From the NCBI GenBank assembly GCA_904420095.1, contig CAJFUB010000031.1, positions 80,623 to 144,622 on the forward strand: a stretch of 64,000 nt of DNA, given 5' to 3'. This DNA is from an uncultured Clostridia bacterium (GTDB lineage: Bacteria > Bacillota > Clostridia > UBA1212 > UBA1255). The notes beneath the pieces were generated by a model, which saw only the letters and a list, made by a program, of their open reading frames with translations, had not been told where the DNA came from and did not search any database. Within the stretch, counting starts at the first letter, position 1; each line of letters opens with the position of its first letter. Position numbers and translations under genes: made by a program. Positions 1 through 9,274 of the stretch are shown in pieces.

Positions 1-2234
1 CGATCCCATAAATTCTTCTACGCCGGGATATTGTCTGAAATAACTTTCAATGTACCGTTTTGCTTCGTAGACCGGTATGCCGAGATCACGGGAAAGACCA
101 AAATCACTGATTCCGTACACAATTCCGAAATTAACCGCTTTCGCGCGGCTTCGCATCTGGGAGGTTACCAGCTCCGGCGGTACGCCGTTTACCTGTGCCG
201 CCGTGATGGTATGGATATCTTTATCGCTGCGGAATGCTTCCTGCATGGCTGAATCGCCGGACATATGCGCAAGCACGCGCAGTTCGATCTGTGAGTAGTC
301 CGCATCCACAAGTACATGCCTGTCGTCTGTCGGAACAAACGCTTTTCGGATCAGCTTTCCAAGTTCCGTACGTACCGGGATATTCTGGAGATTTGGCTCC
401 GTACTGCTCAAGCGGCCTGTTGCGGTAACTGTCTGGTGAAAGCAGGAATAAACGCGCTGCGTCGCCGGCTCAATCACATTCGTCAGGCCGTCGATATAGG
501 TTGATTTGAGCTTCGTGTTCTGCCGGTACTCCGTAATCAGCGGGATAATCGGATGCTCCGAGGCGATCGCTTCCAATACGTCCTGATTGGTAGAATAGCC
601 CTGCTTGGTCTTTTTTCCGGATTTCAGCCCGAGCTCCTCAAACAGTACGGCGGCAAGCTGCTTCGGAGAGTTGATATTGAATTCGTGTCCCGCAAGCGCA
701 AAAATGTCCCTGCTGAGGCTTTCGATTCTTGCGTCTATTTCTTCTCCCTGTGCCTTCAATACGGCGGCGTCTACGCGGAATCCCTCGCGCTCAAGTTCTG
801 CCAGCACCCGTACAAGCGGAAGCTCCACCGTTTCATACAGCTCAGTCAGCCCGTTTTCCGCAAGACGTTTTTCCGCAGCCTCGCGCATGGGCTTCAGGAT
901 ACGGACATTTACTGGCAGCTGCTTTCCCGTCAGAAAACGGCAGACATCCTCGATATGCTCGGTTTTTCTGGTTGAATCCAAAAGGTAAGACGCAACGGTA
1001 AGGTCGCACGCAAGGTTTTCAAAGCCGATTCCCTGCTTCAGCAGATACAGGAGGAAAGGCTTTGCATCAAACAAAACCTTTTTAAGATTTTTCCTTTCAA
1101 AAAGCTCCTGGATTTCCGGTTCCACGGCGCCCTCGCACCGGTACAAGGCGGGCTCGTCTCCGCAGGACAAATCGAAATAGAGGTGCCGCGAATCCCCGCC
1201 GTTCGGATAAATATACAAAAAGTCCTTTACCTCCGAGGAAAATTCCTTTGCAGAAAGCAGACTTCCCGCTGCGGCCGGCTCAGCAGAAGGTTCGTCCAGC
1301 AGGGAAAACAAAGACGGCGCATCGGTCCCGTCGGCCTCCGGCTGCGCGGAGAGCCATCCCATAGCGGCGATTTTTTTCTTTGCCGATTTTAATTCCAGAC
1401 GATCGAGCAGCGCATTCAGAACGTCTGCGCGTACGGCTCGCACGCGAAGGTCGGAAAGCCCCAGCGGCGCAGGCGCCTGCGTTTCAATTTCTCCGAGCAT
1501 CCTGCTCATGTATGCCAATTCCCTGTTTTCTTCTAGTTTTGCCCGCAGAGACGGCTTCTTAATTTCCTCCAAATGCGCATAAACTTCGTCAAGAGAACCG
1601 TATTCGCCAATCAGCGCCGTTGCGGTTTTTTCTCCCACTCCGGGAACGCCGGGAATGTTATCGGAGGCATCCCCCATCAGTGCTTTTACATCGATCAGCT
1701 GCTGAGGCAGCACGCCGTATTTCCGCAGAACCGCTTCGGTATCATATTCCTCTGTCTGCGGGCGTCCTTTCTGCGTAGAGCAAAGCAGCACATGTACTGT
1801 TTCTCCTGTCAGCTGCAGCGCGTCGCGATCTCCTGTCAGAATGTAGCAGCGAAGTCCCTGCTCCGAAGCAAGCCTTGCATACGTTCCCAGCAAATCGTCC
1901 GCTTCAAATCCGGGGAGCTCGATTGCAGTGATTCCCATCGCGTCGATCAGTTCCTTTGCGATGGGAAGCTGCGCCGCCAGCTCATCAGGCATTCCCTTCC
2001 GGCCCGCTTTATACGCCTCATACCGTTCATGCCGAAAGGTAGGCGCCTTTACGTCAAACGCAACAGCCGCGTATTCCGGTCGGAGTTCCTCCGCCTGCTT
2101 CAGATAAATATTCAAAAAACCAAAGATCGCTCCCGTAGCAAAGCCCTCGGCGTTTTTCAAAAAGCTGTTCTGTGTCGCGTAAAATGCCCTGTTTAAAATA
2201 CTGTTTCCATCAATTAATAAAATATTATCCATTT
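1..2234 (-). CDS. polA: DNA polymerase I (3' end outside window)
   Basis: Family A DNA polymerase used in repair and Okazaki-fragment processing. The product starts MDNILLIDGNSILNRAF, with the 5'-3' exonuclease signatures GFEADDLLG, TGDRDALQL and MGDASDNIPGVPGVGEKTA. The central region where Klenow carries its proofreading Asp-x-Glu pair shows no such motif, as in many Firmicutes, so proofreading is probably absent. Polymerase motif A (DYSQIELRVLAH) and the O-helix (RSRAKAVNFGIVYG) are present. The frame runs off the left edge after about 744 codons, before motif C (HDE), so roughly 130 residues are missing only because the window ends. The ATG at 2234 overlaps the end of the upstream permease gene by 10 bases, which suggests co-transcription. 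Confidence 0.97.
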
Positions 2235-3094
2235 GTTTCACGCCTCGATCTCATGGTTTTCCGTTTTCCTGACTGCGAAGCGGCCCATCCCGCCAGGCTG
2301 AAAAGCAAATATGCCGCAAGATTTACAAGTACAATACAAGCGCTCGCCGGCACGTCCAGCAGAAAAGAAAGCAGGATTCCCGCCGTCACGCACGCTACTC
2401 CGAGAACAGCAGACAAAACCACGACACGCCGAAAGGTTTTACAAACGCGCATCGCCGTCAGAGGAGGAAAAAGAATCAGGCTGGAAATCAGCAGCGAGCC
2501 GACCAGGCGCATTCCAATCACGATGGTAACGGCGGTAAGACATGCCATAACCATATTATATACGGAAGCGTGCGCACCGGTTGCCCGTGCAAAATTTTCG
2601 TCAAACGTTACCGCGAAAATTTTATTGTAAAACAGCAGATACAGAATCAGGATTCCAGCGGAAAGCGCGATGCTCAGATACATATCGCTCTGGCTCACCG
2701 CATAGATGCTTCCAAACATGTAGCTGTTCAGATCAATATTAGAAGCCGATACGGAGACAATCAGGACGCCAAGCGCCAGCGCACTGGCGGATACAAGCGC
2801 AATGGCCGAATCGCCTTTCAGTTTTCCGTTTTCATTCACACGCAGCAGCAGGAAGGCCGTTATTACAACGACCGGAATCGCGACCTTCAGGGGAGCTGCA
2901 TTCATCGCCGCTGCGGCGGCCAGCGCGCCGAAGCCTACGTGGGACAGGCCGTCGCCAATCATGGAATACCGCTTCAGCACCAGGCTGACGCCAAGGAGAG
3001 AGGAGCAGAGCGCTACCAGTACGCCTACGACCAGTGCGCGCACCATAAACGACAGGGAAAAAATCTGGCGGAGCAAATCAAGCGCTTCATGCAT
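2225..3094 (-). CDS. ZnuB/AdcB-type metal ABC transporter permease
   Basis: Polytopic inner-membrane permease of the ABC-3 family (ZnuB, AdcB, MntB), which moves zinc or manganese inward with an ATPase partner. The protein has about eight to nine hydrophobic segments and the family stretch SMIGDGLSHVGFGALA in the first third. The chosen start (MHEALDLLRQ) has AGGGGG eight bases upstream; an in-frame start 24 bases further out lacks a good site. It overlaps the ATPase gene by 8 bases and polA by 10. Metal specificity cannot be read from the permease. No substrate-binding protein gene lies in the window. Confidence 0.9.
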   Translation of the reverse strand: MHEALDLLRQIFSLSFMVRALVVGVLVALCSSLLGVSLVLKRYSMIGDGLSHVGFGALAAAAAMNAAPLKVAIPVVVITAFLLLRVNENGKLKGDSAIALVSASALALGVLIVSVSASNIDLNSYMFGSIYAVSQSDMYLSIALSAGILILYLLFYNKIFAVTFDENFARATGAHASVYNMVMACLTAVTIVIGMRLVGSLLISSLILFPPLTAMRVCKTFRRVVVLSAVLGVACVTAGILLSFLLDVPASACIVLVNLAAYLLFSLAGWAASQSGKRKTMRSRRETNG

Positions 3095-3818
3095 GGCCGC
3101 AGCCCCCTGACGCTTCACGCCGCTCTTCTTCCGTCAGCTGGCGGCAGGTTGCGCACTCCAGATAACGATCCCGATCTCCGAAAAACGTTTCGTCCTTATG
3201 CAGATGCAGAATATGCGTCGCATCGCGGAGCGCACGGTCCACATCATGCGTGATCATAATGATCGTAATTCCGTGATGCCGGTTCAAATCAAAAATAATG
3301 TGATACAGTTCTTCTGTTGCCATACGGTCAAGTCCCGCGGCCGGTTCGTCCAAAAGAAGCACCTTCTGCGCCGCACAGAGCGCCCGCGCAAGCAGCACGC
3401 GCTGCTGCTGCCCTCCGGACAGCTCACGATAGCAGGAAGTTTTCAGCGCCGCAATTCCCAGCCGTTCCAGATTCCGATCTGCAATCCGTTTATCCTCCTT
3501 TGAAAAAAACGGCCGGAAACCAAGCCGGTTGATTCTGCCGGAAAGCACTACTTCCCATACGGAGGCGGGGAAATCCTTTTGAAGCCCCGTCTGCTGCGGC
3601 AGATAGCCAATTTCGTTCTGTTTCAGTCCGTCCCCCATAACAATGCTGCCCTTCTCCACGGACTTGAGTCCCAGAAGCGCCCTCATCAGCGTAGTTTTGC
3701 CGGAGCCGTTTTCTCCGATAATGCAGAGATAGTCCCCCTTCCGGACAGGGAAGGACAAATTCGAAAGAACCGTATGGTTTTCATATGCCAGACAAACGTT
3801 TTTACACTCGATTAACAT
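3087..3818 (-). CDS. ZnuC-type metal ABC transporter ATPase with Cys/His tail
   Basis: ATPase subunit for the adjacent permease. Walker A (GENGSGKTT), Q-loop (LPQQ), ABC signature (LSGGQQQR), Walker B (VLLLDEP) and the switch His (MITHD) are all present. Length is normal for ZnuC/AdcC. The C-terminal 30 residues are rich in Cys, His and acidic residues (ECATCRQL ending GGCGHA), compatible with metal binding; that role is inferred. The start is the ATG of MLIECKNV with GGAA six bases upstream; a TTG four codons earlier is possible. It lies 13 bases after the DUF47 gene. Confidence 0.9.
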   Translation of the reverse strand: MLIECKNVCLAYENHTVLSNLSFPVRKGDYLCIIGENGSGKTTLMRALLGLKSVEKGSIVMGDGLKQNEIGYLPQQTGLQKDFPASVWEVVLSGRINRLGFRPFFSKEDKRIADRNLERLGIAALKTSCYRELSGGQQQRVLLARALCAAQKVLLLDEPAAGLDRMATEELYHIIFDLNRHHGITIIMITHDVDRALRDATHILHLHKDETFFGDRDRYLECATCRQLTEEERREASGGCGHA

Positions 3819-3831
3819 CGCAGATTCCAAA

Positions 3832-4467
3832 TCAGCTGTTCTTTACGATGGCGTTTTCAACGGACTGCGCCATTTCCTTGCAGGTATCGAAACAAATCTC
3901 CATGTCATGGTAAAGCTCGCGCCATTTCTGAATTTCAAGCAGATCCGTCTCGTTCGTGAAAAGATTTTTCACTGCGGTACGGTAAAGCGTGTCACCCTCA
4001 TGCTCATATTCAGACAGCTGGCGAATCAGTGTCAGAATGACCTTTGACTTTTTAAAATTCTCGAATTCGGCGAGAATTTCCGCGGCCTTTCCGCAGCATT
4101 TCCTGATCAGTTCGACGAATTCCTGCATTTCCGGACGCAGTGCCGTGACGTTGAACATCCACAAACGGAAGGCCACATTTTCTATGTTGTCCGTAATTTT
4201 GTCAATATCGTGCGCAACAAGCAGAATATCCTCGCGGTCGATCGGCGTGATAAAGGCTCGGTTCAGCTCATAGATGATCTCGTCATGGACTCTGTCGCCG
4301 TCATGCTCGATTTCATGAATCGCATCAAGCCTTGCATGCAGCTCCTCCCTTGTTCCCTCCTGCCCGAAATCCCGGATCAGCTCCAGCAGGCGGTCACTGA
4401 TATCGCAGGCGTGCTGCATCGCATCCTGCATCATTTCAAAATAATTTACTTCTTTTTTCTTCGCCAT
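3832..4467 (-). CDS. DUF47 (PhoU-like) protein, partner of phosphate permease
   Basis: A 211-residue all-helical protein of the DUF47/PhoU-like family. These proteins are typically encoded beside PiT phosphate permeases and are thought to modulate them. The sequence has the characteristic acidic/His pairs (EIEHDGDRVHDEII and EYEHEGDTLYR), which in PhoU-like folds bind metal clusters. AGGAGG lies 8 bases before the ATG. It is followed closely by znuC and preceded by the permease gene 13 bases upstream, so the phosphate pair forms one unit. No phosphate regulator or Pho-box is visible. Confidence 0.9.
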   Translation of the reverse strand: MAKKKEVNYFEMMQDAMQHACDISDRLLELIRDFGQEGTREELHARLDAIHEIEHDGDRVHDEIIYELNRAFITPIDREDILLVAHDIDKITDNIENVAFRLWMFNVTALRPEMQEFVELIRKCCGKAAEILAEFENFKKSKVILTLIRQLSEYEHEGDTLYRTAVKNLFTNETDLLEIQKWRELYHDMEICFDTCKEMAQSVENAIVKNS

Positions 4468-4480
4468 GCCCGCGTCCTCC

Positions 4481-5551
4481 TTAAAAGATTGCCATAAATA
4501 GTTTTGCCATTATAAATCCTATTAATCCGCAGCCCGGGAACGTGAGTACCCACGCAAGTACCATTTCCTTTACGATTCCCCAGTTAACGGCGGACAAACG
4601 TTTTGCTGCGCCAACGCCCATAATCGCAGTCGTCTTCGTATGTGTCGTGCTGACCGGAATCCCGGTCAGGGAAGCCAGCAGCAGGCACAGAGCCGCAGCG
4701 ATATCGGCAGAAAATCCCTGATATTTTTCAAGCTTGATCATATCCATGCCAACGGATTTTATGATGCGGTATCCGCCAATGGAGGTTCCCAGACTCATTA
4801 CAACGGAACAAAGCAGCATCAGCCAGATCTTCGTATCAAAGCTGCCGCCCGGCACATACAGTCCGCTTGCCAGCATGCTCCCCAGCATGAAGACACCCAT
4901 AAACTTCTGTCCGTCCTGTGCGCCGTGCATAAAGGCCATCGCCGCGCCGCCGGTAATCTGCGCTCCCTTGAAAAAGGAATCTGTCTTTCGCCGGTCCATA
5001 GGTCTGCAAAGCGCAACGACAAGCTTTACAATGAGATACCCCATCAGAAAGCCGAGTACGGTAGAGAGAACAAGCCCGATGATAACCTTCACCCATTCTC
5101 CCATGTTGACGCCGTCCGCGCCGCCGAGCGCAATCGCCGCTCCCGTGACACCCGCAATCAACGCGTGGCTTTCACTCGTGGGAATTCCGAACCACCAGGC
5201 CGCCACGGCCCACAGCACAATGGCAAACAAAGACGCGCAAAGCGCTATCAGCGCATTCTGCGCGTCTCCTTTAAAATCGACCATCTTATAAATCGTATCC
5301 GCAACCTTGCTGCTGATCAGCGACATCAGCAGCACTCCCGCAAAATTCAGTGCCGCTGCCATCAAAATCGCAGATTTTGGTTTCATGGAGCCCGTAGATA
5401 CCACCGTTGCAATCGCATTCGGGGCGTCCGTCCATCCGTTTACCAATATGACGCCAAGCACCAGGAGCACTGTAATCAGCAGAGCCGGGCTTTCCAGGCA
5501 TCGCCCGAGAAAGCCCCATAAATCATTTAATTCCGCAGTAATCGCAGCCAA
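4481..5551 (-). CDS. PiT-family inorganic phosphate transporter
   Basis: Low-affinity, cation-coupled phosphate permease of the PiT family with about ten membrane segments. It shows the duplicated signature near both ends (GWTDAPNAIATVVSTGSM at residues 40-57; GIPVSTTHTKTTAIMGVG near the C-terminus). The central GAQITGGAAMAFMHGAQDGQKF is the inverted-repeat PiT motif. It starts at a TTG with AAGGA ten bases upstream. The stop is 13 bases from the DUF47 start and the start is 2 bases from the HIT gene stop, so it belongs to the alaS run. Confidence 0.93.
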   Translation of the reverse strand: MAAITAELNDLWGFLGRCLESPALLITVLLVLGVILVNGWTDAPNAIATVVSTGSMKPKSAILMAAALNFAGVLLMSLISSKVADTIYKMVDFKGDAQNALIALCASLFAIVLWAVAAWWFGIPTSESHALIAGVTGAAIALGGADGVNMGEWVKVIIGLVLSTVLGFLMGYLIVKLVVALCRPMDRRKTDSFFKGAQITGGAAMAFMHGAQDGQKFMGVFMLGSMLASGLYVPGGSFDTKIWLMLLCSVVMSLGTSIGGYRIIKSVGMDMIKLEKYQGFSADIAAALCLLLASLTGIPVSTTHTKTTAIMGVGAAKRLSAVNWGIVKEMVLAWVLTFPGCGLIGFIMAKLFMAIF

Positions 5552-5553
5552 TT

Positions 5554-5898
5554 CTATACGATCCTTTCTCCCATGTCGCCGCCTGCAAGAATATGGTAAT
5601 GCAGGTGGGGAACCGATTGCTTCGCGTCTTTTCCGCAGTTGTTGATCACACGGAATCCGTTTTCCGTAAGCTTCAGCTGCCTGGCGATCTTCGCAATAGC
5701 AAGCTGGATTTTTCCCAAAAACGCCGCGTCCTCTTCCTGAAAGCCGAGTATGTCGGATACATGCCTCTTGGCTGCAACTACGATATGTACCGGCATCTGC
5801 GGGTTAATATCACGGAATGCAATGCAGCACTCGTCTTCATATACTTTTTCCGAAGGAATCTCACCTCGTATAATTTTACAGAAGATGCAGTTTTCCAT
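5554..5898 (-). CDS. HIT-family (Hint-type) nucleotide phosphoramidase
   Basis: Small histidine-triad hydrolase (114 residues) that cleaves nucleoside phosphoramidates and acyl-adenylates. Zinc-site cysteines are at the N-terminus (CIFCKI) and the catalytic triad HLHYHIL is near residue 98. The ATG at 5898 has GGAGG ten bases upstream; the in-frame GTG nine bases earlier is only one base from the site and is not credible. It sits directly after alaS. Hint proteins hydrolyse aminoacyl-AMP by-products of tRNA synthetases, so the pairing may be functional (inference). Confidence 0.92.
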   Translation of the reverse strand: MENCIFCKIIRGEIPSEKVYEDECCIAFRDINPQMPVHIVVAAKRHVSDILGFQEEDAAFLGKIQLAIAKIARQLKLTENGFRVINNCGKDAKQSVPHLHYHILAGGDMGERIV

Positions 5899-5928
5899 TC
5901 CGGCCACGCCTCCTTTGTCATAATCCCG

Positions 5929-8565
5929 TTAAAACAAAAATTCTTTTGCCTTTGTAAGCATTTCGTCTATTTTCTCCGGCTGTTTTCCGCCGGCCTGCGC
6001 CATGTCCGGCCTGCCTCCTCCGCCGCCTCCGCAGATTGCCGCCGCTTTCTTCACGATATTTCCGCAATGGATTCCCTTTGCGACGGCAGGCTTCGTGGCC
6101 ATCGCCGTAATCGCCGCTTTCCCGCCGAAGGAGGACGCCAGAATTACCACGCCGACATCCATCTTGTCTCGGAGGCTGTCAGCCAGATCGCGCAGACCGT
6201 TCGGGTCCAGCGCATCAAACCTGCCGGTCACGACTTTGACCCCGTTGATTTCTTCCGCCGCGGCAAGCAAAGCGTCCAGATCGGCTACGGCGTTTTCCCG
6301 TTTCAGCTGTTCAAGCTCTCTTACTGCAGATTTATATTGCGTATACAAATTAGATACCTTGTTGACAACATCGGAATAATTCGCTTTAAAAAGCTCGGCG
6401 ACATCGGTCAGAATCGACTCTTCTCCCGTGTATACCGCGCGTGCGCCCGCTCCCGTCACAGCCTCGATTCTTCGGACGCCGGCAGCTACCGCGCTTTCAT
6501 GCAGAATTTTGAACATTCCCACTGCAGAGGTATTCTTGACGTGTGTTCCGCCGCAGAATTCCAGGCTGAAGTCTCCCATTTTCACGACACGTACCAGGTC
6601 TCCGTATTTTTCCCCGAAAAGGGCCGTCGCGCCCAGCTTTTTCGCTTCCTCCAGGGGCAAAACCTGTGTCGTAACAGGGTAATCGTTATATATGGCGTCG
6701 TTTACGATATCTTCCACCGTCCGCAGTTCTTGCTTTGTCATGGCCTGCATATGGTTGAAATCGAACCGCAAACGGTCCGCCGTCACGCTGGAGCCTGCCT
6801 GATGAACATGCTCTCCCAGCACGATGCGAAGCGCTTTCTGAAGCAGATGTGTGGCGCTGTGGTTTCGCTCCGCGCAGAGACGCTCATGACGGTCCACCGT
6901 CATCACGGCTTTGGCGCCGACGCTGACGGCTCCGTGAATTACCGTTCCCATGTGCCTCCATTTTTCATCGTTTGTCTTCGTTACGGACGTAACGCGGAGC
7001 GTGCCGCCCTCGGTATCGATCACGCCCTTGTCGCCTGCCTGCCCGCCGCTTTCCGCATAAAACGGCGTTTCATCCGTCACAAGAATGACTTCTTCGCCCT
7101 CATCCGCTTCCTGCACGCAGCTTCCGTCAGGCCGGATGAGATACAGAATTTCCCCTTCGCACAGAAGCGTTTCATATCCTCTGAATTTTGTTTTCGGGCA
7201 CTCTGCAGGCACCGATATTTCATGGTTTGCCCACGAGCTCTCCCTGTTCTTGAGCGCCTCGCGCGCCATGGTCCGCTGGGCGTTCATCTCTTTCCGGAAT
7301 CCGTCCTCATCTACGGTAAAGCCATAATCCTTCAGGATGTCTTTCGTCAAATCAATCGGGAAACCGTACGTATCATGCAGCTTGAATGCGATCAGTCCCG
7401 GCAGGACGCCCTCGCGCAGTCCCATAGACTCCTGCATCTTCCGGATCTGTTCGGACAGCATTGCCATTCCCTGCTCAATCGTCGAGGAAAAGCGTTCTTC
7501 CTCGATCCGGATTACCTTTTTGATGTAATCCCGTTTTTCAACCAAATTCGGATAAGCGCCTCCGGAAAGCTCGATCACCGTGTCCGCAAGCCCGGAAAGA
7601 AAATTGTCCTTGATCCCGAGCAGCCTTCCATGCCGCGCGGCTCCTCTGAGCAGTCTGCGGAGTACATAGCCGCGTGCTTCGTTCGAGGGCACGACGCCGT
7701 CGCTGATCATCATCACGGTGCTGCGGATATGATCTGTAATAACGCGGATAGAAACATCGGTTTTCCAATCCGCTCCGTACGTTTTTCCGGACAGCGCGCA
7801 TACGTCGTCCAGTATTTTCCGTACCGTGTCCACTTCAAACAGGTTGTCCACATCCTGCATTACGCAGGCCAGGCGTTCGAGCCCCATACCCGTATCGATA
7901 TTCGGATGCGCGAGACGTTCGTACGTGCCGTCCTCCTGCCGGTCAAACTGCGTGAAGACCAGGTTCCATACTTCAATATATCTGTCGCAGTCACAGCCGA
8001 CGCCGCAGCTCGGCTTCCCGCAGCCGTACTTTTCACCGCGGTCATAATAGATTTCCGAGCATGGACCGCAGGGGCCCGTTCCATGCTCCCAAAAATTGTC
8101 CTCCTTACCCATCCGAACTACTTTTTCTGCCGGAAGACCGATTTCTTTCGTCCAAATGTCAAAGGCCTCGTCGTCGTCCTGATATACGCTGGCATATAAG
8201 CGCTCTTCCGGAATTTCCATTTCTTTCGTCAGGAACTCCCAGGCCCATGCAATCGCTTCCCTCTTGAAATAGTCGCCAAATGAAAAATTGCCGAGCATCT
8301 CGAAAAAGGTTCCGTGGCGCGCCGTTTTTCCGACATTTTCGATATCCGGCGTACGGATGCACTTCTGACATGTCGTAACGCGTTTTCTGGGAGGCGTTTC
8401 CGCTCCGGTAAAATACGGCTTCAGCGGAGCCATGCCGCTGTTGATCAAAAGAAGACTTGCATCGTTGTGCGGAACGAGCGAGAAGCTGGGGAGCCGGAGA
8501 TGGCCCTTGCTTTCAAAAAATGAGAGATATTTTTCCCGGATTGTATTTAAACTTAATTTCTCCAT
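5929..8565 (-). CDS. alaS: alanyl-tRNA synthetase
   Basis: Class II synthetase charging tRNA-Ala, about 878 residues, a full-length normal form. Motifs: N-terminal class II core (RVTTCQKCIRTPDIENVGK, FEMLGNFSFGDYFK), editing-domain zinc ligands HSATH and CGGTH, and a C-terminal DHHA1/C-Ala domain with the GGGGGGRPDMAQAGG glycine tract. The chosen ATG (MEKLSLNTIREKY) has AGGGG eight bases upstream; an in-frame ATG six codons earlier has no site. It is the first gene of the run alaS-HIT-PiT-DUF47-znuCB-polA, expressed from the promoter at 8646-8674. The leader of about 70 bases contains no T-box. Confidence 0.97.
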   Translation of the reverse strand: MEKLSLNTIREKYLSFFESKGHLRLPSFSLVPHNDASLLLINSGMAPLKPYFTGAETPPRKRVTTCQKCIRTPDIENVGKTARHGTFFEMLGNFSFGDYFKREAIAWAWEFLTKEMEIPEERLYASVYQDDDEAFDIWTKEIGLPAEKVVRMGKEDNFWEHGTGPCGPCSEIYYDRGEKYGCGKPSCGVGCDCDRYIEVWNLVFTQFDRQEDGTYERLAHPNIDTGMGLERLACVMQDVDNLFEVDTVRKILDDVCALSGKTYGADWKTDVSIRVITDHIRSTVMMISDGVVPSNEARGYVLRRLLRGAARHGRLLGIKDNFLSGLADTVIELSGGAYPNLVEKRDYIKKVIRIEEERFSSTIEQGMAMLSEQIRKMQESMGLREGVLPGLIAFKLHDTYGFPIDLTKDILKDYGFTVDEDGFRKEMNAQRTMAREALKNRESSWANHEISVPAECPKTKFRGYETLLCEGEILYLIRPDGSCVQEADEGEEVILVTDETPFYAESGGQAGDKGVIDTEGGTLRVTSVTKTNDEKWRHMGTVIHGAVSVGAKAVMTVDRHERLCAERNHSATHLLQKALRIVLGEHVHQAGSSVTADRLRFDFNHMQAMTKQELRTVEDIVNDAIYNDYPVTTQVLPLEEAKKLGATALFGEKYGDLVRVVKMGDFSLEFCGGTHVKNTSAVGMFKILHESAVAAGVRRIEAVTGAGARAVYTGEESILTDVAELFKANYSDVVNKVSNLYTQYKSAVRELEQLKRENAVADLDALLAAAEEINGVKVVTGRFDALDPNGLRDLADSLRDKMDVGVVILASSFGGKAAITAMATKPAVAKGIHCGNIVKKAAAICGGGGGGRPDMAQAGGKQPEKIDEMLTKAKEFLF

Positions 8566-8645
8566 AACAAAAACCCCTGACATATCGTATAGAATTTTGC
8601 ATATTGCATCCGCTTTTCTGCGAATTTCGCACGTGCACGCAGTTT

Positions 8646-8674
8646 AGTATATCACCTGTGAGAAAAAATGTCAT
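8646..8674 (-). promoter_or_regulatory. Promoter of the alaS run
   Basis: Sigma-A type: -35 ATGACA, 17-base spacer, -10 TATACT preceded by TGA (extended -10). It lies about 80 bases upstream of the alaS ATG and directly downstream of the terminator of the preceding unit. Confidence 0.75.
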
Positions 8675-8684
8675 CCAGAAATTT

Positions 8685-8715
8685 TAATAAAAAACGGCGG
8701 CATAGGGCTCCGCCG
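8685..8715 (-). terminator. Rho-independent terminator of the hydrogenase unit
   Basis: On the minus strand a CGGCGG/CCGCCG stem (8695-8700 with 8710-8715) is followed by six T residues. A second hairpin without a T tract (GCTGCCG/CGGCAGC, 8720-8742) lies immediately before it, between it and the lipoprotein stop codon at 8783. Confidence 0.85.
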
Positions 8716-8782
8716 TGATGCTGCCGTCCCTCAGGCGGCAGCACAAATTTTTGACTTTTATAAAACCGAGCGCCGTTTCCGC

Positions 8783-9274
8783 TTAATCGAAACGGATCGA
8801 TCCCGCCCACTCCATAAACTGCGCTTCGTAGGTCTCCTGCTTCTCTTTCGGACAGACGAACTGGAAAAGCCAGTAGGCGTCGTCCGTCCGGAATACCATG
8901 GCATAATAAAGATACGTAACATCGTACGGCGTTTTTTCAAAAGTAAAATACGTCAGTCCGTTTTCCGTTCTGACCTCTGCCGTAAGCTCGCTCGCTTCCA
9001 TCAGAACCTCAGCATATTCTTCCAGTGACAGTGCGGTCGATTCGCCGTTTTCTTCCAGGACGGAAAACGCCTCTTTCATGGCGGAGATCGTAACGTCTTC
9101 TTCCTCCCAGTCATAGTAGGCCGTCATGTCATAATATTTTCCTTCGGAAAATGCATCCGTAAGCGTAATATGCATCCCGTCCTTTGAAAACTCCTTTGCC
9201 TTGGCGGAGCAGGAGGCGCTCAGGAGGAGCATGCAAAGCAAAAGGCAGGAAAGGCTTCGTTTAAGACTTGGCAT
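8783..9274 (-). CDS. Small lipoprotein of unknown function
   Basis: Predicted secreted lipoprotein of 163 residues. A basic N-terminus (MPSLKRSL) precedes a hydrophobic core and a lipobox-like LSASC; the -3 residue is serine, so the box is imperfect. The mature part is acidic and aromatic-rich with no motif I recognise (segments TYFTFEKTPYDVTYLYY and AYWLFQF suggest a beta sandwich). The ATG at 9274 has GAGG eight bases upstream; a start 11 codons earlier has no site. It overlaps the PAP2 gene by 14 bases and is the last gene before the terminator. Function is not predicted. Confidence 0.75.
   Translation of the reverse strand: MPSLKRSLSCLLLCMLLLSASCSAKAKEFSKDGMHITLTDAFSEGKYYDMTAYYDWEEEDVTISAMKEAFSVLEENGESTALSLEEYAEVLMEASELTAEVRTENGLTYFTFEKTPYDVTYLYYAMVFRTDDAYWLFQFVCPKEKQETYEAQFMEWAGSIRFD

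Noticed and set aside
1..2234. polA as a truncated or broken gene
   Set aside because: The frame is open to base 1 and all expected motifs up to that point are intact, so the missing end is an artefact of the window boundary.
5593..8199. Open frame of 868 codons on the plus strand opposite alaS and the HIT gene
   Set aside because: It is the antisense of two unambiguous conserved genes, lacks a ribosome site and shows no family motif. It is a by-product of codon bias. Similar long antisense frames opposite the 988-residue lipoprotein, the GH106-like gene and nusA were rejected for the same reason.
8566..8640. Possible T-box in the alaS leader
   Set aside because: The leader is only about 70 bases and has no TGGNA bulge or terminator hairpin.
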